Part shown: positions 26,219 to 35,874 of the stretch, in pieces
How positions within the stretch are numbered: position 1 is the first letter of the stretch
How the letters are laid out: each line of letters begins with the position of its first letter
Origin: Rhodopseudomonas palustris
GTDB lineage: Bacteria > Pseudomonadota > Alphaproteobacteria > Rhizobiales > Xanthobacteraceae
Direction: 5' to 3'
Assembly: GCF_003031265.1 (NCBI RefSeq)
Contig: NZ_CP019966.1
Location: 2,356,001 to 2,420,000 of the forward strand
DNA: 64,000 nt
Notes under the pieces: generated by a model
What the model saw: the letters and a program-made list of their open reading frames with translations, nothing else
The model's database searches: none
Told to the model about the DNA's origin: nothing
Program-made: the position numbers and the translations under genes

Positions 26219-27823
26219 ATGACCAGTCTTGAAGCGACCGGCGGCGTGCCGGGACCGGGGCGGATCGGCCGCGTGGCGATCGGCGACATCTTGCGTAAAT
26301 CGGCGCGGCGGTTTCCGGACCGCGTCGCGCTCACCGACGGTGGCCGCAGCGTCACCTACACCGAGCTCGAACGCGATGCCAACCGCTTTGCCAACGCGCT
26401 GGTGGCGCGCGGGCTGAAGCCGGGCGCCAAGATCTCGACGGTGTGCAACAACTCGATCGAGTTCGTCAAAGCGCTGTTCGGCATTCACCGCGCCGGTCTG
26501 GTCTGGGTGCCGATCAACACCATGCTCGGCCCCGACGACATGGGCTACATCCTCGACCACGCCGGTGTGAAGGTCGCGGTGATCGACGACAATCTGCACG
26601 GCCAGCCGGAGCGCCGCGCTGCCCTGGAAGCGCGCGGCATCGATCTGATCGCGATCAACCTGGCCGGCAAGGCCGCCGACACCGGCCTGCCAGTGTTCGA
26701 CCAACTGATCGAGGGCCAATCCGAGATTGAGCCGGACGTGGCGTTCGATGATCGCGATCTGGCGATGATCATCTACACCTCGGGCACCACCTCGCGGCCG
26801 AAGGGCGCGATGCACTGCCATCTTGCGGTCACCATGGCGGTGATGAGCAACGCGATCGAGATGCAGCTGTCCCGCAAGGACGGCATCACCGGGCAGTTTC
26901 CGCTGTTCCACTGCGCCGCCCACGTGCTGCTGCTGAGTTATCTGATCGTCGGCGGCAAGATGGCGATCATGCGCGGCTTCGATCCGGTCGCCTGCATGGA
27001 GGCGATCCAGCGCGACAAGCTCACCGTGTTCATCGGCCTGCCGCTGATGTATCAGGTGATCCTCGATCATCCTCGGCGCAAGGAGTTCGATCTCTCGAGC
27101 CTGCGCTGCTGCATCTACACCATGGCGCCGATGCCGCGGCCACTGCTCGAGCGCGCCATCGCCGAGCTGTGCCCGACTTTCGTCCAACCCTCGGGGCAGA
27201 CCGAGATGTATCCGGCCACGACGATGTCGCAGCCGGACCGCCAGCTCGCGCGATTTGGCAATTACTGGGGCGAATCCACGATCGTCAATGAAACCGCGAT
27301 CATGGACGATTCCGGCAATCTGCTAGGCGTCGGTGAGGTCGGCGAGATCGTACATCGCGGTCCCAACGTGATGCTCGGCTACTACAAGGATCCCGATGCC
27401 ACCGAAGCGGCGCGCAAATTCGGCTGGCACCACACCGGCGATTTGGCGCTGATCGACGAGCACGGCGAGGTGCTGTTCCTCGACCGCAAGAAGGACATGA
27501 TCAAGTCCGGCGGCGAGAACGTTGCGTCGATCAAGATCGAGGAGACGCTGTTGGCGCATCCGGCGGTGATGAACGCAGCGGTGGTCGGACTGCCGCATCC
27601 GCAATGGGGCGAGGCGGTGTCGGGTTTCGTCAAGCTCAAGCCCGGTGCGGCTGCGACCGAGGCCGAGATCATCGAGCACTGCAAGAAGCATCTCGGCGGC
27701 TTCCAGGTGCCGAAGCTGCTGCGCATCGTCGACGAAATGCCGATGACCGCGACCGGCAAGCTGCGCAAGGTCGAGCTGCGCAATGCGTTCACCGATTACT
27801 TCATGATGGAAAAGACGGGGTGA
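26219..27823 (+). CDS. AMP-forming acyl-CoA synthetase
   Basis: This ATP-dependent ligase makes an acyl-CoA from a free acid. Its 534 residues carry the A3/P-loop motif MIIYTSGTTSRPKGAMHCH, FVQPSGQTEMYP, the hinge region TGDLALIDEHGEVLFLDRKK, and the catalytic Lys in MTATGKLRKVELR. There is a GAGGGAG-type site 6-10 nt before the ATG. The N-terminal segment (to about 30) is longer than in many ligases but begins at a good start. Two different ligases in one cluster suggest more than one acid is activated. Substrate not predictable. Confidence 0.92.
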   Translation: MTSLEATGGVPGPGRIGRVAIGDILRKSARRFPDRVALTDGGRSVTYTELERDANRFANALVARGLKPGAKISTVCNNSIEFVKALFGIHRAGLVWVPINTMLGPDDMGYILDHAGVKVAVIDDNLHGQPERRAALEARGIDLIAINLAGKAADTGLPVFDQLIEGQSEIEPDVAFDDRDLAMIIYTSGTTSRPKGAMHCHLAVTMAVMSNAIEMQLSRKDGITGQFPLFHCAAHVLLLSYLIVGGKMAIMRGFDPVACMEAIQRDKLTVFIGLPLMYQVILDHPRRKEFDLSSLRCCIYTMAPMPRPLLERAIAELCPTFVQPSGQTEMYPATTMSQPDRQLARFGNYWGESTIVNETAIMDDSGNLLGVGEVGEIVHRGPNVMLGYYKDPDATEAARKFGWHHTGDLALIDEHGEVLFLDRKKDMIKSGGENVASIKIEETLLAHPAVMNAAVVGLPHPQWGEAVSGFVKLKPGAAATEAEIIEHCKKHLGGFQVPKLLRIVDEMPMTATGKLRKVELRNAFTDYFMMEKTG

Positions 27824-27835
27824 ACCCCAAGCACG

Positions 27836-27938
27836 GTCATTCCGGGGCACGTCGCAAAACGGCGTGAACCCGGAATCCAGACGTTCAGGGCACATCGAGA
27901 TTCCGGGTTCGCGACCTGCTGTCGCGCCCCGGAATGAC
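27836..27938. repeat. Palindromic repeat, family A copy 3
   Basis: This copy has the same two-hairpin plan as the others (GTCATTCCGGGG to AACCCGGAATC, then GAGATTCCGGGTTCGC to GCGCCCCGGAATGAC). It lies between the ligase and carboxylase genes. Confidence 0.88.
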
Positions 27939-27961
27939 GGAAACGACTAAGGGAAGCGTGA

Positions 27962-29584
27962 ATGGCAATCATCGAATCCACCGTAGCGCCGGGGAGTGAG
28001 GGCTTCAGGGCCAATCGCGACGGCATGCTGGCGCTGATCGAGCGGATGCGGATGCTGGAGGCGAGGGCGCGGACGCTGTCCTCCGCCTCCGCCGAGCGCT
28101 TCCACAAGCGCGGGCAATTGCTGCCACGCGAGCGCGTCGCGCTGGTGCTCGATCCCGGTACGCCGTTCCTCGAACTGTCGACGCTCGCCGGCTACATGTT
28201 CGACACCGCCAACGCCGACAAGAGCGTGCCGGGCGGCGGCGTGATCGGCGGCATCGGCTATGTTGCCGGCATCCGCTGCATGATCAGCGCCAACGATTCC
28301 GGAATCGACGCCGGCGCGCTGCAGCCGTTCGGCCTCGACAAGACGCTGCGGATACAGGAATTGGCGCTGGAGAACAGGCTGCCGTTCGTGCAGCTGGTCG
28401 AAAGCGCCGGGGCCAATCTGCTGCGCTACCGCGTCGAGGACTTCGTTCGCGGCGGCAACATCTTCCGCAATCTGGCGCGGATGTCCGCCGCCGGGCTGCC
28501 GGTGGTGACGGTGACGCACGGCTCGTCCACGGCGGGCGGTGCGTATCAGACTGGCCTGTCTGACTACATCGTGATGGTGCGCGGCAGGACCCGGGCGTTT
28601 CTCGCAGGCCCGCCGCTGCTCAAGGCTGCGACCGGAGAGATCGCCACCGAGGAAGAACTTGGCGGCGCCGAGATGCACACCTCGATCTCCGGCCTTGGCG
28701 ATTACCTCGCCGAAGACGATCGCGACGCGCTGCGGATTGCGCGCGACATCATGGCCGGGCTGCCGTGGGATCGCTCCGGACCAGGGCCGGATCCTGCGAC
28801 CTATCAACCGCCGCTGTACGATCCCGAGGAACTGCTCGGCATCATGCCGATGGATCACAAGCGCCCGGTCGATATGCGCCAGGTGATCGCGCGGATTGTC
28901 GACAACTCCGACTTCACCGAAATGTCGCCGAACTATGGTCCCGCCACGGTGGTTGGCCAGGCGCGGATCGCCGGCATGGCGATCGGTATCATCACCAATA
29001 ACGGCCCGCTCGATCCGGCCGGTGCCAATAAGGCGACGCACTTCATCCAGGCGTGCTGCCAGTCGAAGACGCCGATCCTGTATCTCAACAACACCACCGG
29101 CTATATCGTCGGCCGCGCCTACGAAGAAGCCGGCATGATCAAGCACGGCTCGAAGATGATCCAGGCGGTGACCTCGGCCACCGTGCCGCAGATCACGATC
29201 TATTGCGGAGCCTCGTTCGGCGCCGGCAATTACGGCATGTGCGGCCGCGGCTTCCATCCGCGGTTCTGCTTCTCGTGGCCGAACGCCAAGACCGCCGTGA
29301 TGGGCGGCGAGCAGGCCGCCGAGACCATGGCGATCGTCGCCGAAGCCGGCGCGGCGCGGAAGGGCGTGCCGGTCGATCGCGACAAGCTGGATCAGATGAA
29401 GGCCGGCATCACCGCGGTGTTCAACGGCCAGATGGACGTGTTCGCGACCTCGGCCCGGATGCTCGATGACGGCGTGATCGATCCGCGCGACACCCGCGCT
29501 GTGCTCGCCGAAGTGCTGGCGATCTGCCGCGAGAGCGAAGCGCGCGAGCCGCAGCGCATGCAGTTCGCGGTGTCCCGGCCATGA
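27962..29584 (+). CDS. Acyl-CoA carboxylase, carboxyltransferase subunit
   Basis: This beta subunit transfers carboxyl from biotin to an acyl-CoA. The 540 residues contain both crotonase-like halves. Visible parts include ERVALVLDPGTPFLELSTLA, THGSSTAGGAYQTGLSDYIV, the acyl-CoA pocket segment FLAGPPLLKAATGEIATEEE and LGGAEMHTSISGLGDYLAED. In the C-half are ILYLNNTTGYIVGRAYEEAG and GASFGAGNYGMCGRGFHPRF. The pattern is that of the methylcrotonyl/geranyl/propionyl-CoA carboxylase family, not of the AccD of fatty acid synthesis. The stop overlaps the alpha-subunit start (ATGA). Confidence 0.92.
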   Translation: MAIIESTVAPGSEGFRANRDGMLALIERMRMLEARARTLSSASAERFHKRGQLLPRERVALVLDPGTPFLELSTLAGYMFDTANADKSVPGGGVIGGIGYVAGIRCMISANDSGIDAGALQPFGLDKTLRIQELALENRLPFVQLVESAGANLLRYRVEDFVRGGNIFRNLARMSAAGLPVVTVTHGSSTAGGAYQTGLSDYIVMVRGRTRAFLAGPPLLKAATGEIATEEELGGAEMHTSISGLGDYLAEDDRDALRIARDIMAGLPWDRSGPGPDPATYQPPLYDPEELLGIMPMDHKRPVDMRQVIARIVDNSDFTEMSPNYGPATVVGQARIAGMAIGIITNNGPLDPAGANKATHFIQACCQSKTPILYLNNTTGYIVGRAYEEAGMIKHGSKMIQAVTSATVPQITIYCGASFGAGNYGMCGRGFHPRFCFSWPNAKTAVMGGEQAAETMAIVAEAGAARKGVPVDRDKLDQMKAGITAVFNGQMDVFATSARMLDDGVIDPRDTRAVLAEVLAICRESEAREPQRMQFAVSRP

Positions 29585-31563
29585 GTGTGACTCGTATGTT
29601 GAAGCTGACGCCTTTCTCCAAGATCCTGATCGCCAACCGCGGCGAGATCGCGCTGCGGGTGATGCGTAGTGCCCGCCGGCTCGGCTATGGCGTGGTCGCG
29701 GTGTATTCCGACGCCGATGCCGACGCCGCGCATGTCCGCGCCGCGGATGAAGCGGTGGCGATCGGCGGTGCGCAGCCGTCGCAGTCGTATCTCAACATTC
29801 CGGCGATCATCCAAGCAGCGAAGACGGCAGGCGCCGACGCGGTGCATCCCGGCTACGGCTTCCTCGCTGAAAATGAAGACTTCGCCGCAGCCTGCCGCGA
29901 TGCGGGGCTGGTCTTTATCGGACCGTCGGCGGAATCGATTGCCGCGATGGGCAACAAAGCCGGTGCCAAGGCGATCATGATGAAGGCAGGTGTGCCATGC
30001 GTGCCGGGCTATCAGGGCGAAGATCAAAGCGATGCTGCGATGATCCGCGAAGCCGAGCGGATCGGCTTTCCGATCATGATCAAGGCGGTGGCGGGCGGCG
30101 GTGGCCGCGGCATGCGGCTGGTGACGGACGCCGCGGCGCTGCCCGACGCGCTGCGCAGTGCACGCTCGGAAGCGCAAAGCGCGTTCGGTGACCCAACCGT
30201 GATCCTGGAGCGCGCGATCCTGCAGCCGCGCCACATCGAGATCCAGGTGTTCGGCGATCGCTACGGCGGCGCGATCCATCTCGGCGAGCGCGACTGCTCG
30301 GTGCAGCGCCGGCACCAGAAGCTGATCGAGGAGGCGCCGTCGCCGGCGGTGTCGGAAGCTTTGCGCGAGCAGATGGGCACTGTTGCCGTGAATGCCGTCA
30401 AGGCGATCGGCTACGAAGGTGCCGGCACGCTGGAGTTTCTGCTCGACGGCGAAGGCAACTTTTACTTCATGGAGATGAACACCCGGCTGCAGGTCGAGCA
30501 TCCGGTGACCGAAGCGATCACCGGGCTCGATCTGGTCGAGCTGCAGCTGCGGATCGCCGCCGGCGAACCGCTGCCGTTGCGCCAGGACGACGTGACCTTC
30601 AAGGGTCACGCCATTGAAGTACGGCTGTGTTCGGAGGATGCCGACCACGACTTCATGCCTCAATCGGGGCGGATGGCGCTGTGGCGGATGCCGGGCGAAC
30701 TGCGTGTCGAGCACGCGCTGCAATCGGGTGCGGAGATCCCACCGTATTACGACTCGATGATCGCCAAGGTGATCGCGGTCGGCGCCAGCCGCGACGAAGC
30801 GCGGCGCAAGCTGATCCACGGCCTCGACGGCACCATCGCATTCGGCGTCACCACCAATCGCGGCTTCCTCGCAGCCTGCCTGCGCCACAAGGTATTCGCC
30901 GCCGGGGAGGCGACCACGGCGTTCATCGCACAGCATCGCGGCGAATTGGTGCGGTCGCTGGCAGATGATGCAGTACCGGCCACTGCGGTCGCGGCGCTGT
31001 TGCTCTACGTCACCGATCGCTACGCGCCACCGCATCGGCCCGGCCGGTCGCTCGCGGCGGTGTTTCCGACCCGGCTCAAGTTCGAGCTCGACGGCGCGGA
31101 GCAGGCTTGCGAGGTGGTGCGTGAGCGCGACGGCAGCTACGTCGTGAGCCAGGAGGGGCAATCGATCAGCTTTGTGATCGAGGAGCTGTCGGCTGGCGGC
31201 ATCCGCTTCCAGGCCAAGGGCCTCGGCGAGTCCGCGGTGTTCCACCGCGACGGCGACCGGCTATTCGTGCAGCGACTCGGCGTTCAGAACAGCATCGTCG
31301 ACCTGACCCGCGCGGCGCCGCAAAGTGCGGCGCGCGGTGGCGGCGACGGCAAGCTGCGCGCGGCGCTCAATGGCCGCGTCGTCGCGGTGCTGGTCAAAGC
31401 CGGCGACCGCGTCGAGGCGGGCCAACCGGTGCTGACGCTGGAAGCGATGAAGATGGAGCACGTGCACACAGCGCCTGGCTCTGGCATCATCACGATTGAT
31501 GTCGCGGAGGGCGAGCAGGTCACCGCCGGCCGCATCGTCGCCGAGATCGAAGCGGCGACGTGA
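29581..31563 (+). CDS. Acyl-CoA carboxylase, biotin carboxylase/BCCP subunit
   Basis: This 660-residue alpha subunit fuses biotin carboxylase with a biotin carrier. Visible parts are ILIANRGEIALRVMRSARRL, HPGYGFLAENEDFAAACRDA, the ATP-grasp Gly loop KAVAGGGGRGMRLV, RDCSVQRRHQKLIEEAPSPA and MEMNTRLQVEHPVTE. After a linking domain, the C-terminus carries the biotinylation site LEAMKMEHVH (Lys about 30 residues from the end). The ATG at 29581 overlaps the previous stop by 4 nt. Substrate specificity lies in the beta subunit and remains open. Confidence 0.93.
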   Translation: MSVTRMLKLTPFSKILIANRGEIALRVMRSARRLGYGVVAVYSDADADAAHVRAADEAVAIGGAQPSQSYLNIPAIIQAAKTAGADAVHPGYGFLAENEDFAAACRDAGLVFIGPSAESIAAMGNKAGAKAIMMKAGVPCVPGYQGEDQSDAAMIREAERIGFPIMIKAVAGGGGRGMRLVTDAAALPDALRSARSEAQSAFGDPTVILERAILQPRHIEIQVFGDRYGGAIHLGERDCSVQRRHQKLIEEAPSPAVSEALREQMGTVAVNAVKAIGYEGAGTLEFLLDGEGNFYFMEMNTRLQVEHPVTEAITGLDLVELQLRIAAGEPLPLRQDDVTFKGHAIEVRLCSEDADHDFMPQSGRMALWRMPGELRVEHALQSGAEIPPYYDSMIAKVIAVGASRDEARRKLIHGLDGTIAFGVTTNRGFLAACLRHKVFAAGEATTAFIAQHRGELVRSLADDAVPATAVAALLLYVTDRYAPPHRPGRSLAAVFPTRLKFELDGAEQACEVVRERDGSYVVSQEGQSISFVIEELSAGGIRFQAKGLGESAVFHRDGDRLFVQRLGVQNSIVDLTRAAPQSAARGGGDGKLRAALNGRVVAVLVKAGDRVEAGQPVLTLEAMKMEHVHTAPGSGIITIDVAEGEQVTAGRIVAEIEAAT

Positions 31564-31601
31564 GTTTGAGCACAGAACATGCCCGTCATTAAACATGCCC
31601 C

Positions 31602-31680
31602 GTCATTGCGAGCGAAGCGAGGCAATCCAGGCTCCGTGCTCGGAGCTGGATAGCTTCGTCGCTTCGCTCCTCGCAATGAC
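31602..31680. repeat. Palindromic repeat, family B copy 2
   Basis: This is the most symmetric family-B copy: GTCATTGCGAGCGAAGCGAG at one end mirrors CTTCGCTCCTCGCAATGAC at the other. A truncated CGTCATT precedes it at about 31583. It lies between the carboxylase and hydratase genes. Confidence 0.88.
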
Positions 31681-31699
31681 GGCTTAAGGACATACGACC

Positions 31700-32479
31700 A
31701 TGAGCAACGACGTCGTGATCATCGAGAAGCGCGAAAGCGCGCTGTGGATCACCATCAATCGTCCCGACAAACGCAACGCCATCAATGCCGGCGTAGTCGA
31801 GGGCATCACCCGCGGTTGGAAACAAGCGCATGACGACGCCGAGGTGCGGGTGATCGTGCTCACCGGCGCGGGCGACAAGGCGTTCTGCGCCGGCGCCGAC
31901 CTGCAATCGACCGGGGCAGCGTTCTCGTTCGATTTTTCAAAGCCAAATGTCGACTACGCCGATCTGTTGCGATTGGCGCAGAACGCGACCAAGCCCTCGA
32001 TCGCTCGCGTCAACGGCACCTGCATGGCCGGCGGCATGGGTCTGCTGTGCATGACCGACATGGCGGTGGCGGCCGACAACGTGCAGTTTGGGCTTCCGGA
32101 GGTGAAGGTCGGCGTGTTCCCGATGCAGGTCATGAGCCTGCTACAGGACATCGCGCCCCGGCGTCTGATCGCCGAATGGTCGCTGACCGGCGAGCCGTTC
32201 GATGCGGCGACGGCGCGAGAGGCCGGATTGCTGAACTACGTGGTGCCGGCCGCCGAACTCGACGCCAAGGTCGAGTGGCTGGCGAAGCGGCTGACCGACA
32301 AGTCACCGACCGCAATCCGCCGCGGCAAATACGCCATGCGCGCCATCGCCTCGATGTCGTTCGACGAAAGCATCGCCTATACCGAAAGCCAGATCGCACT
32401 CTTAGCGATGACCGAGGACGCCAAGGAAGGCCTCAAGGCGTTCGCCGAAAAGCGCAAGCCGGTGTGGCCGGGGAAGTGA
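31700..32479 (+). CDS. Enoyl-CoA hydratase/isomerase family protein
   Basis: This 259-residue crotonase has the CoA-binding segments INRPDKRNAINAGVVEG and AFCAGADLQSTG and the oxyanion-hole strand NGTCMAGGMGLLCMTDMAVA. The hydratase Glu region is FGLPEVKVGVFPMQV; one catalytic Glu is visible in PEVKVG, while the other usual position (near GGG.E) is not Glu here but Met/Leu. It may therefore be a variant of the hydratase. It follows the carboxylase genes and fits a leucine-, geranyl- or similar branched-acid pathway. Confidence 0.88.
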   Translation: MSNDVVIIEKRESALWITINRPDKRNAINAGVVEGITRGWKQAHDDAEVRVIVLTGAGDKAFCAGADLQSTGAAFSFDFSKPNVDYADLLRLAQNATKPSIARVNGTCMAGGMGLLCMTDMAVAADNVQFGLPEVKVGVFPMQVMSLLQDIAPRRLIAEWSLTGEPFDAATAREAGLLNYVVPAAELDAKVEWLAKRLTDKSPTAIRRGKYAMRAIASMSFDESIAYTESQIALLAMTEDAKEGLKAFAEKRKPVWPGK

Positions 32480-32522
32480 CCGCCGCAGGCGGTCATTCCC
32501 GGGCGCGCACAACCTCTCCAGA

Positions 32523-32624
32523 GTCATTCCGGGGCGCTCACGAAGTCAGCGAACCCGGAATCTCGGCGGTGCCCTGAATATCGAGATTCCGGGTTCGCGA
32601 GCTGCGCACGCGCCCCGGAATGAC
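32523..32624. repeat. Palindromic repeat, family A copy 4
   Basis: This is a two-hairpin element (GTCATTCCGGGGCGC to GAACCCGGAATC; GAGATTCCGGGTTCGCG to CGCGCCCCGGAATGAC). A truncated extra arm, GTCATTCCCGGGCGCGC, lies just upstream at 32492-32508, suggesting layered insertion or decay. Confidence 0.88.
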
Positions 32625-32694
32625 AAGCGGATGGTGTGATGACCTAGCAGCCACGCTGCACCCAAGCGGCGGGCGTGACCAGGGAGAAACGACG

Positions 32695-34233
32695 ATGCTG
32701 GCATCCGAGATGATCCGGCGCGGCGCGGTATATCACGGGCCGAAGACGGCGGTGATGTTCGGCGATCAGCGCATGACCTTCACCGAGGTCGATCTGCTGT
32801 CGAACCGCATCGCCAACGTCTTCATCAACACCTTCAAGCTCGATGTCGGCAGCCGGGTCGGGATGCTGCTGAACAATTCGATCTACACGCTGCCGATCGA
32901 TTTCGGCTTCGTCAAATCGCGGCTGTCGCGGGTGCCGCTGAATTCCCGTCTGTCGCTGGTCGAACAGCAGCAGATGCTGGAAGGTGCCGGCGTCGATATC
33001 CTGATCCACGGCACCGACTTGACCGACCGCGCCCGCGAACTGGCGCAGGCGATGCAGCGCCTGAAGCTGATCAGCATCGGCAGCGCGGAGGCGGACGACC
33101 TGCTGCAGCTGGCCAAGGCGCAGTCCGATGCGCCACCGGCGCGGCGCTGTGAGCCCGATGACATCGTCATCACCATCTTCACCTCGGGCACGACCGGCAA
33201 GCTCAAGGCCGTCGAGCACACCCAGGCGAGCTGGGCCGCGATGGCCACCAATGTGCTGATCAATATGGAGGTCGGCGAGGGCGACGTGATGCTGCACGCC
33301 GCCTCGATGATCCACGCCTCGGGCTGTTTCATCGTGCCGCATTGGCTGCGCGGCGGCGTCGCCGCGGTGCTGCCCGGCTTCACGCCGGCAAGCTATCTGG
33401 ACGCGGTCGAGCGCTGGAAGCCGACTGCGCTCAATCTGGTGCCGACCATGATCGGCATGCTGCTCGATCATCCAGGCATCGAGCAGGCCGACTTTTCGAG
33501 CGTCAAGCGCATCATCTACGGCGCCTCGCCGATGCCGCGGCCGGTGATGCAGCGGGCGCTCAAGCTGTGGGGCCCGCGGTTCGCGCAGTATTACGGCCAG
33601 TCCGAAGCGCCGATCTTCATCACCCATCTGACCCAGCAGGATCACGTCGGCCCGAAGGCCGAGCAGCGGCTCGCCTCCTGCGGCCGGCCGTCGATCGATT
33701 GCGAGGTCAAACTGGTCGATGAAGCCGGCGAGGAGGTCGCGCCGGGTGAGGCCGGTGAGATCGCGTTGCGGACGCCGTTTGCGATGAAGGGTTATTACAA
33801 CGCGCCCGAGCTGAACGCGCAGATGTTCCTGCCCGACGGCTGGCTGCGCACCCGCGACGTCGGCCGCTTCGATGAGGACGGCTATCTGTATTTGGTCGAC
33901 CGCACCTCCGACATGATCGTGTCGGGCGGCTACAACGTCTATCCGCGCGAGGTCGAGGACGCACTTGCGGCGCATCCGGCGGTGCGCGAGGTGGTAGTGG
34001 TCGGGCTACCCGACGACAAATGGGGCGAGAGCGTCGCGGCCTTCGTGGCACTGCGCACCGGCGCCAGTGCCGAGGAGGCCGAGCTGATCGCTTTCGCGCG
34101 CGAGCGGGTGGCGAGCTACAAGGTGCCGAAGCAGGTGCGGTTCATCGACGAGGTACCGAAGAGCCCGGTCGGCAAGCTGCTGCGCCGCGCGGTGCGCGAT
34201 CCCTTCTGGCAGGGCCGCGAACGCAAGATCTGA
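32695..34233 (+). CDS. AMP-forming acyl-CoA ligase
   Basis: This is the second ligase of the cluster, 512 residues from the ATG at 32695 (AGGGAGAA upstream). Motifs are ITIFTSGTTGKLKAVEHTQA, the aromatic/long-chain-type YYGQSEAPIFITHL, the hinge DVGRFDEDGYLYLVDRTSDM and the Lys in KSPVGKLLRRAVRD. It is distinct in sequence from the first ligase. It is the last gene of the co-directional CoA cluster before a membrane protein. Substrate not predictable from sequence. Confidence 0.92.
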   Translation: MLASEMIRRGAVYHGPKTAVMFGDQRMTFTEVDLLSNRIANVFINTFKLDVGSRVGMLLNNSIYTLPIDFGFVKSRLSRVPLNSRLSLVEQQQMLEGAGVDILIHGTDLTDRARELAQAMQRLKLISIGSAEADDLLQLAKAQSDAPPARRCEPDDIVITIFTSGTTGKLKAVEHTQASWAAMATNVLINMEVGEGDVMLHAASMIHASGCFIVPHWLRGGVAAVLPGFTPASYLDAVERWKPTALNLVPTMIGMLLDHPGIEQADFSSVKRIIYGASPMPRPVMQRALKLWGPRFAQYYGQSEAPIFITHLTQQDHVGPKAEQRLASCGRPSIDCEVKLVDEAGEEVAPGEAGEIALRTPFAMKGYYNAPELNAQMFLPDGWLRTRDVGRFDEDGYLYLVDRTSDMIVSGGYNVYPREVEDALAAHPAVREVVVVGLPDDKWGESVAAFVALRTGASAEEAELIAFARERVASYKVPKQVRFIDEVPKSPVGKLLRRAVRDPFWQGRERKI

Positions 34234-34310
34234 GGGTTAACAAGATCTGAACACCGGGGCCTGTAGCTTTACCGGATATTATCGGCGGTTGTGGTTCGAT
34301 TTCCGGAACG

Positions 34311-35783
34311 TTGCTTCCGATCGGAAAGAGCCGCTCCTTGACCGTTCCGGCGATCCATTTGACCGAAACCGCCGGCACGCGCAGCTTCGTGCTGCCGCTG
34401 CTGGTCGGGACCGGCGTACTCGTCTTCCTGCTGTTGTTCGGCGACAGCCTGCTGCAGGATTCCGACAGCTACTGGCAGATCGAAACCGGCCGCTGGATTT
34501 TGGCGCACGGCACGGTGCCGACGGTCGACAGCTTCTCGTTCAGCAAGGCCGGCGAGCCCTGGCAGTCGAGCTCGTGGCTGGCGCAGGTGATCTTCGCGCT
34601 GGCGATGCAGGCTGGCTGGGCCGGTCCGGTGATCGTCACCGCACTCGCGGTCGCGGCGGCGCTGGCGATGTTCACCGCTTACCTCGAACGCTACGCCTCC
34701 GCTTTGGTGACGGCGACGCTGGCGCTCGCCGTGATGGTGCTGATCATGCCGCACGTGCTGGCACGGCCGCACATGCTGACGCTTCCCGTCATGATGGCGT
34801 GGTTCATCGGCCTGATCGATGCAGCCGATCGGAAAGCTGCGCCGCCCTGGGCGCTGCTGCTGGTGATGGTGCTGTGGGCCAATCTGCATGGCGGTTTCGT
34901 GTTCGGGCTGATGCTGATCGGCCCGTTGGGAGTGGAGGCGCTGCGTCAGGCCGAGCCGCAGCGGCGATGGGCGCTGGCGCTGCGCTGGGCCGCGTTCGGT
35001 CTTGCCGCCGTCGCCGCCTGTTGCGCCACGCCTTACGGCTGGGGCACGCTGCTGGCAGCCACCAAGATCCTCAGCCTCGGTGAAGTGCTGTCGACGCTCG
35101 GCGAGTGGGCGTCGTCGGATTTCTCTAAGTTCGGCACCTTCGAAGCCAGCCTGCTGGCATTGCTCGGCATCGCCCTGGCGCGCGGGCTGACACTGCCGTG
35201 GCCGCGGCTGCTGTTGGTTCTCGGGCTGGTGCATATGGCGCTCGCGCATGTCCGCAGCATCGAACACTACGCGCTCCTGGTCCCGATGATCGCGGCGCGG
35301 CCGTGGGCGCTGCAGCTCGGGCTCGGGTGCAAGTCGGCCGAGGCGAAGCCTGATCTCACCCCGCCGGCCTGGGCCGGCGTCGTCGCGGTGATCGCAATCA
35401 TCGCGGCAACGATCGCCGCGGCGCCGCGGCTGCATTATCGCTTCGACGAGCCCCAGGTGCCGGAGCGGGCACTGGCCGCCGTGCAGGCGCACGGGGCCCA
35501 GCGGATCTTCAACGCTTACATCTTCGGCGGCTATCTGATCTCGCGCCACGTGCCGGTGTTCATCGACGGCCGTGCCGAGCTGTACGGCGAAGCGAGGGTG
35601 ATGGACATGATCCGCGCTACCGCTGGGCGCGATCCCGTCGCGCTCGACCGCATGCTGACCGGCAACGACATCGATGCGACGATGCTGCCGCCAAGCGCGC
35701 CTGCCGTTCGGCAGATGGACGAACGGCCGGGCTGGCGCCGGCTCTACGCCGACGACATCGCCGTCGTGCATGTGCGCGATTAG
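34311..35783 (+). CDS. Polytopic membrane protein, GT-C-like
   Basis: This roughly 490-residue protein has about ten TM segments, for example FVLPLLVGTGVLVFLLLFGD, ALVTATLALAVMVLIMPHVL and VVAVIAIIAATIAAAP. An acidic first loop contains DSDSYWQIETGRWI, a placement reminiscent of GT-C glycosyltransferases. The soluble C-terminal part has a PVFIDGRAELYG segment. The start is a non-ATG codon: TTG at 34311 or TTG at 34338, the latter with GGAAAGAG 8 nt upstream. Function unknown; a glycan or lipid transfer role is only suggestive. Confidence 0.75.
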   Translation: MLPIGKSRSLTVPAIHLTETAGTRSFVLPLLVGTGVLVFLLLFGDSLLQDSDSYWQIETGRWILAHGTVPTVDSFSFSKAGEPWQSSSWLAQVIFALAMQAGWAGPVIVTALAVAAALAMFTAYLERYASALVTATLALAVMVLIMPHVLARPHMLTLPVMMAWFIGLIDAADRKAAPPWALLLVMVLWANLHGGFVFGLMLIGPLGVEALRQAEPQRRWALALRWAAFGLAAVAACCATPYGWGTLLAATKILSLGEVLSTLGEWASSDFSKFGTFEASLLALLGIALARGLTLPWPRLLLVLGLVHMALAHVRSIEHYALLVPMIAARPWALQLGLGCKSAEAKPDLTPPAWAGVVAVIAIIAATIAAAPRLHYRFDEPQVPERALAAVQAHGAQRIFNAYIFGGYLISRHVPVFIDGRAELYGEARVMDMIRATAGRDPVALDRMLTGNDIDATMLPPSAPAVRQMDERPGWRRLYADDIAVVHVRD

Positions 35784-35787
35784 CTCG

Positions 35788-35856
35788 GTCATTCCGAGCG
35801 AAGCAATCCAGTTTCGAGTCCAGAGCTAGATTGCTTCGTCGCTTTCGCTCAATGAC
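35788..35856. repeat. Palindromic repeat, family B copy 3
   Basis: A shorter family-B copy: GTCATTCCGAGCGAAGCAAT mirrors ATTGCTTCGTCGCTTTCGCT and CAATGAC. It lies between the converging membrane-protein and beta-lactamase-fold genes and could double as a terminator. Confidence 0.82.
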
Positions 35857-35874
35857 GAGAGTCCAGGCTGCGAT

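Noticed and set aside
29392..31245. 617-codon minus-strand frame opposite the biotin carboxylase subunit
   Set aside because: The plus strand shows the full ATP-grasp and biotin motifs and a coupled start; the antisense frame has none.
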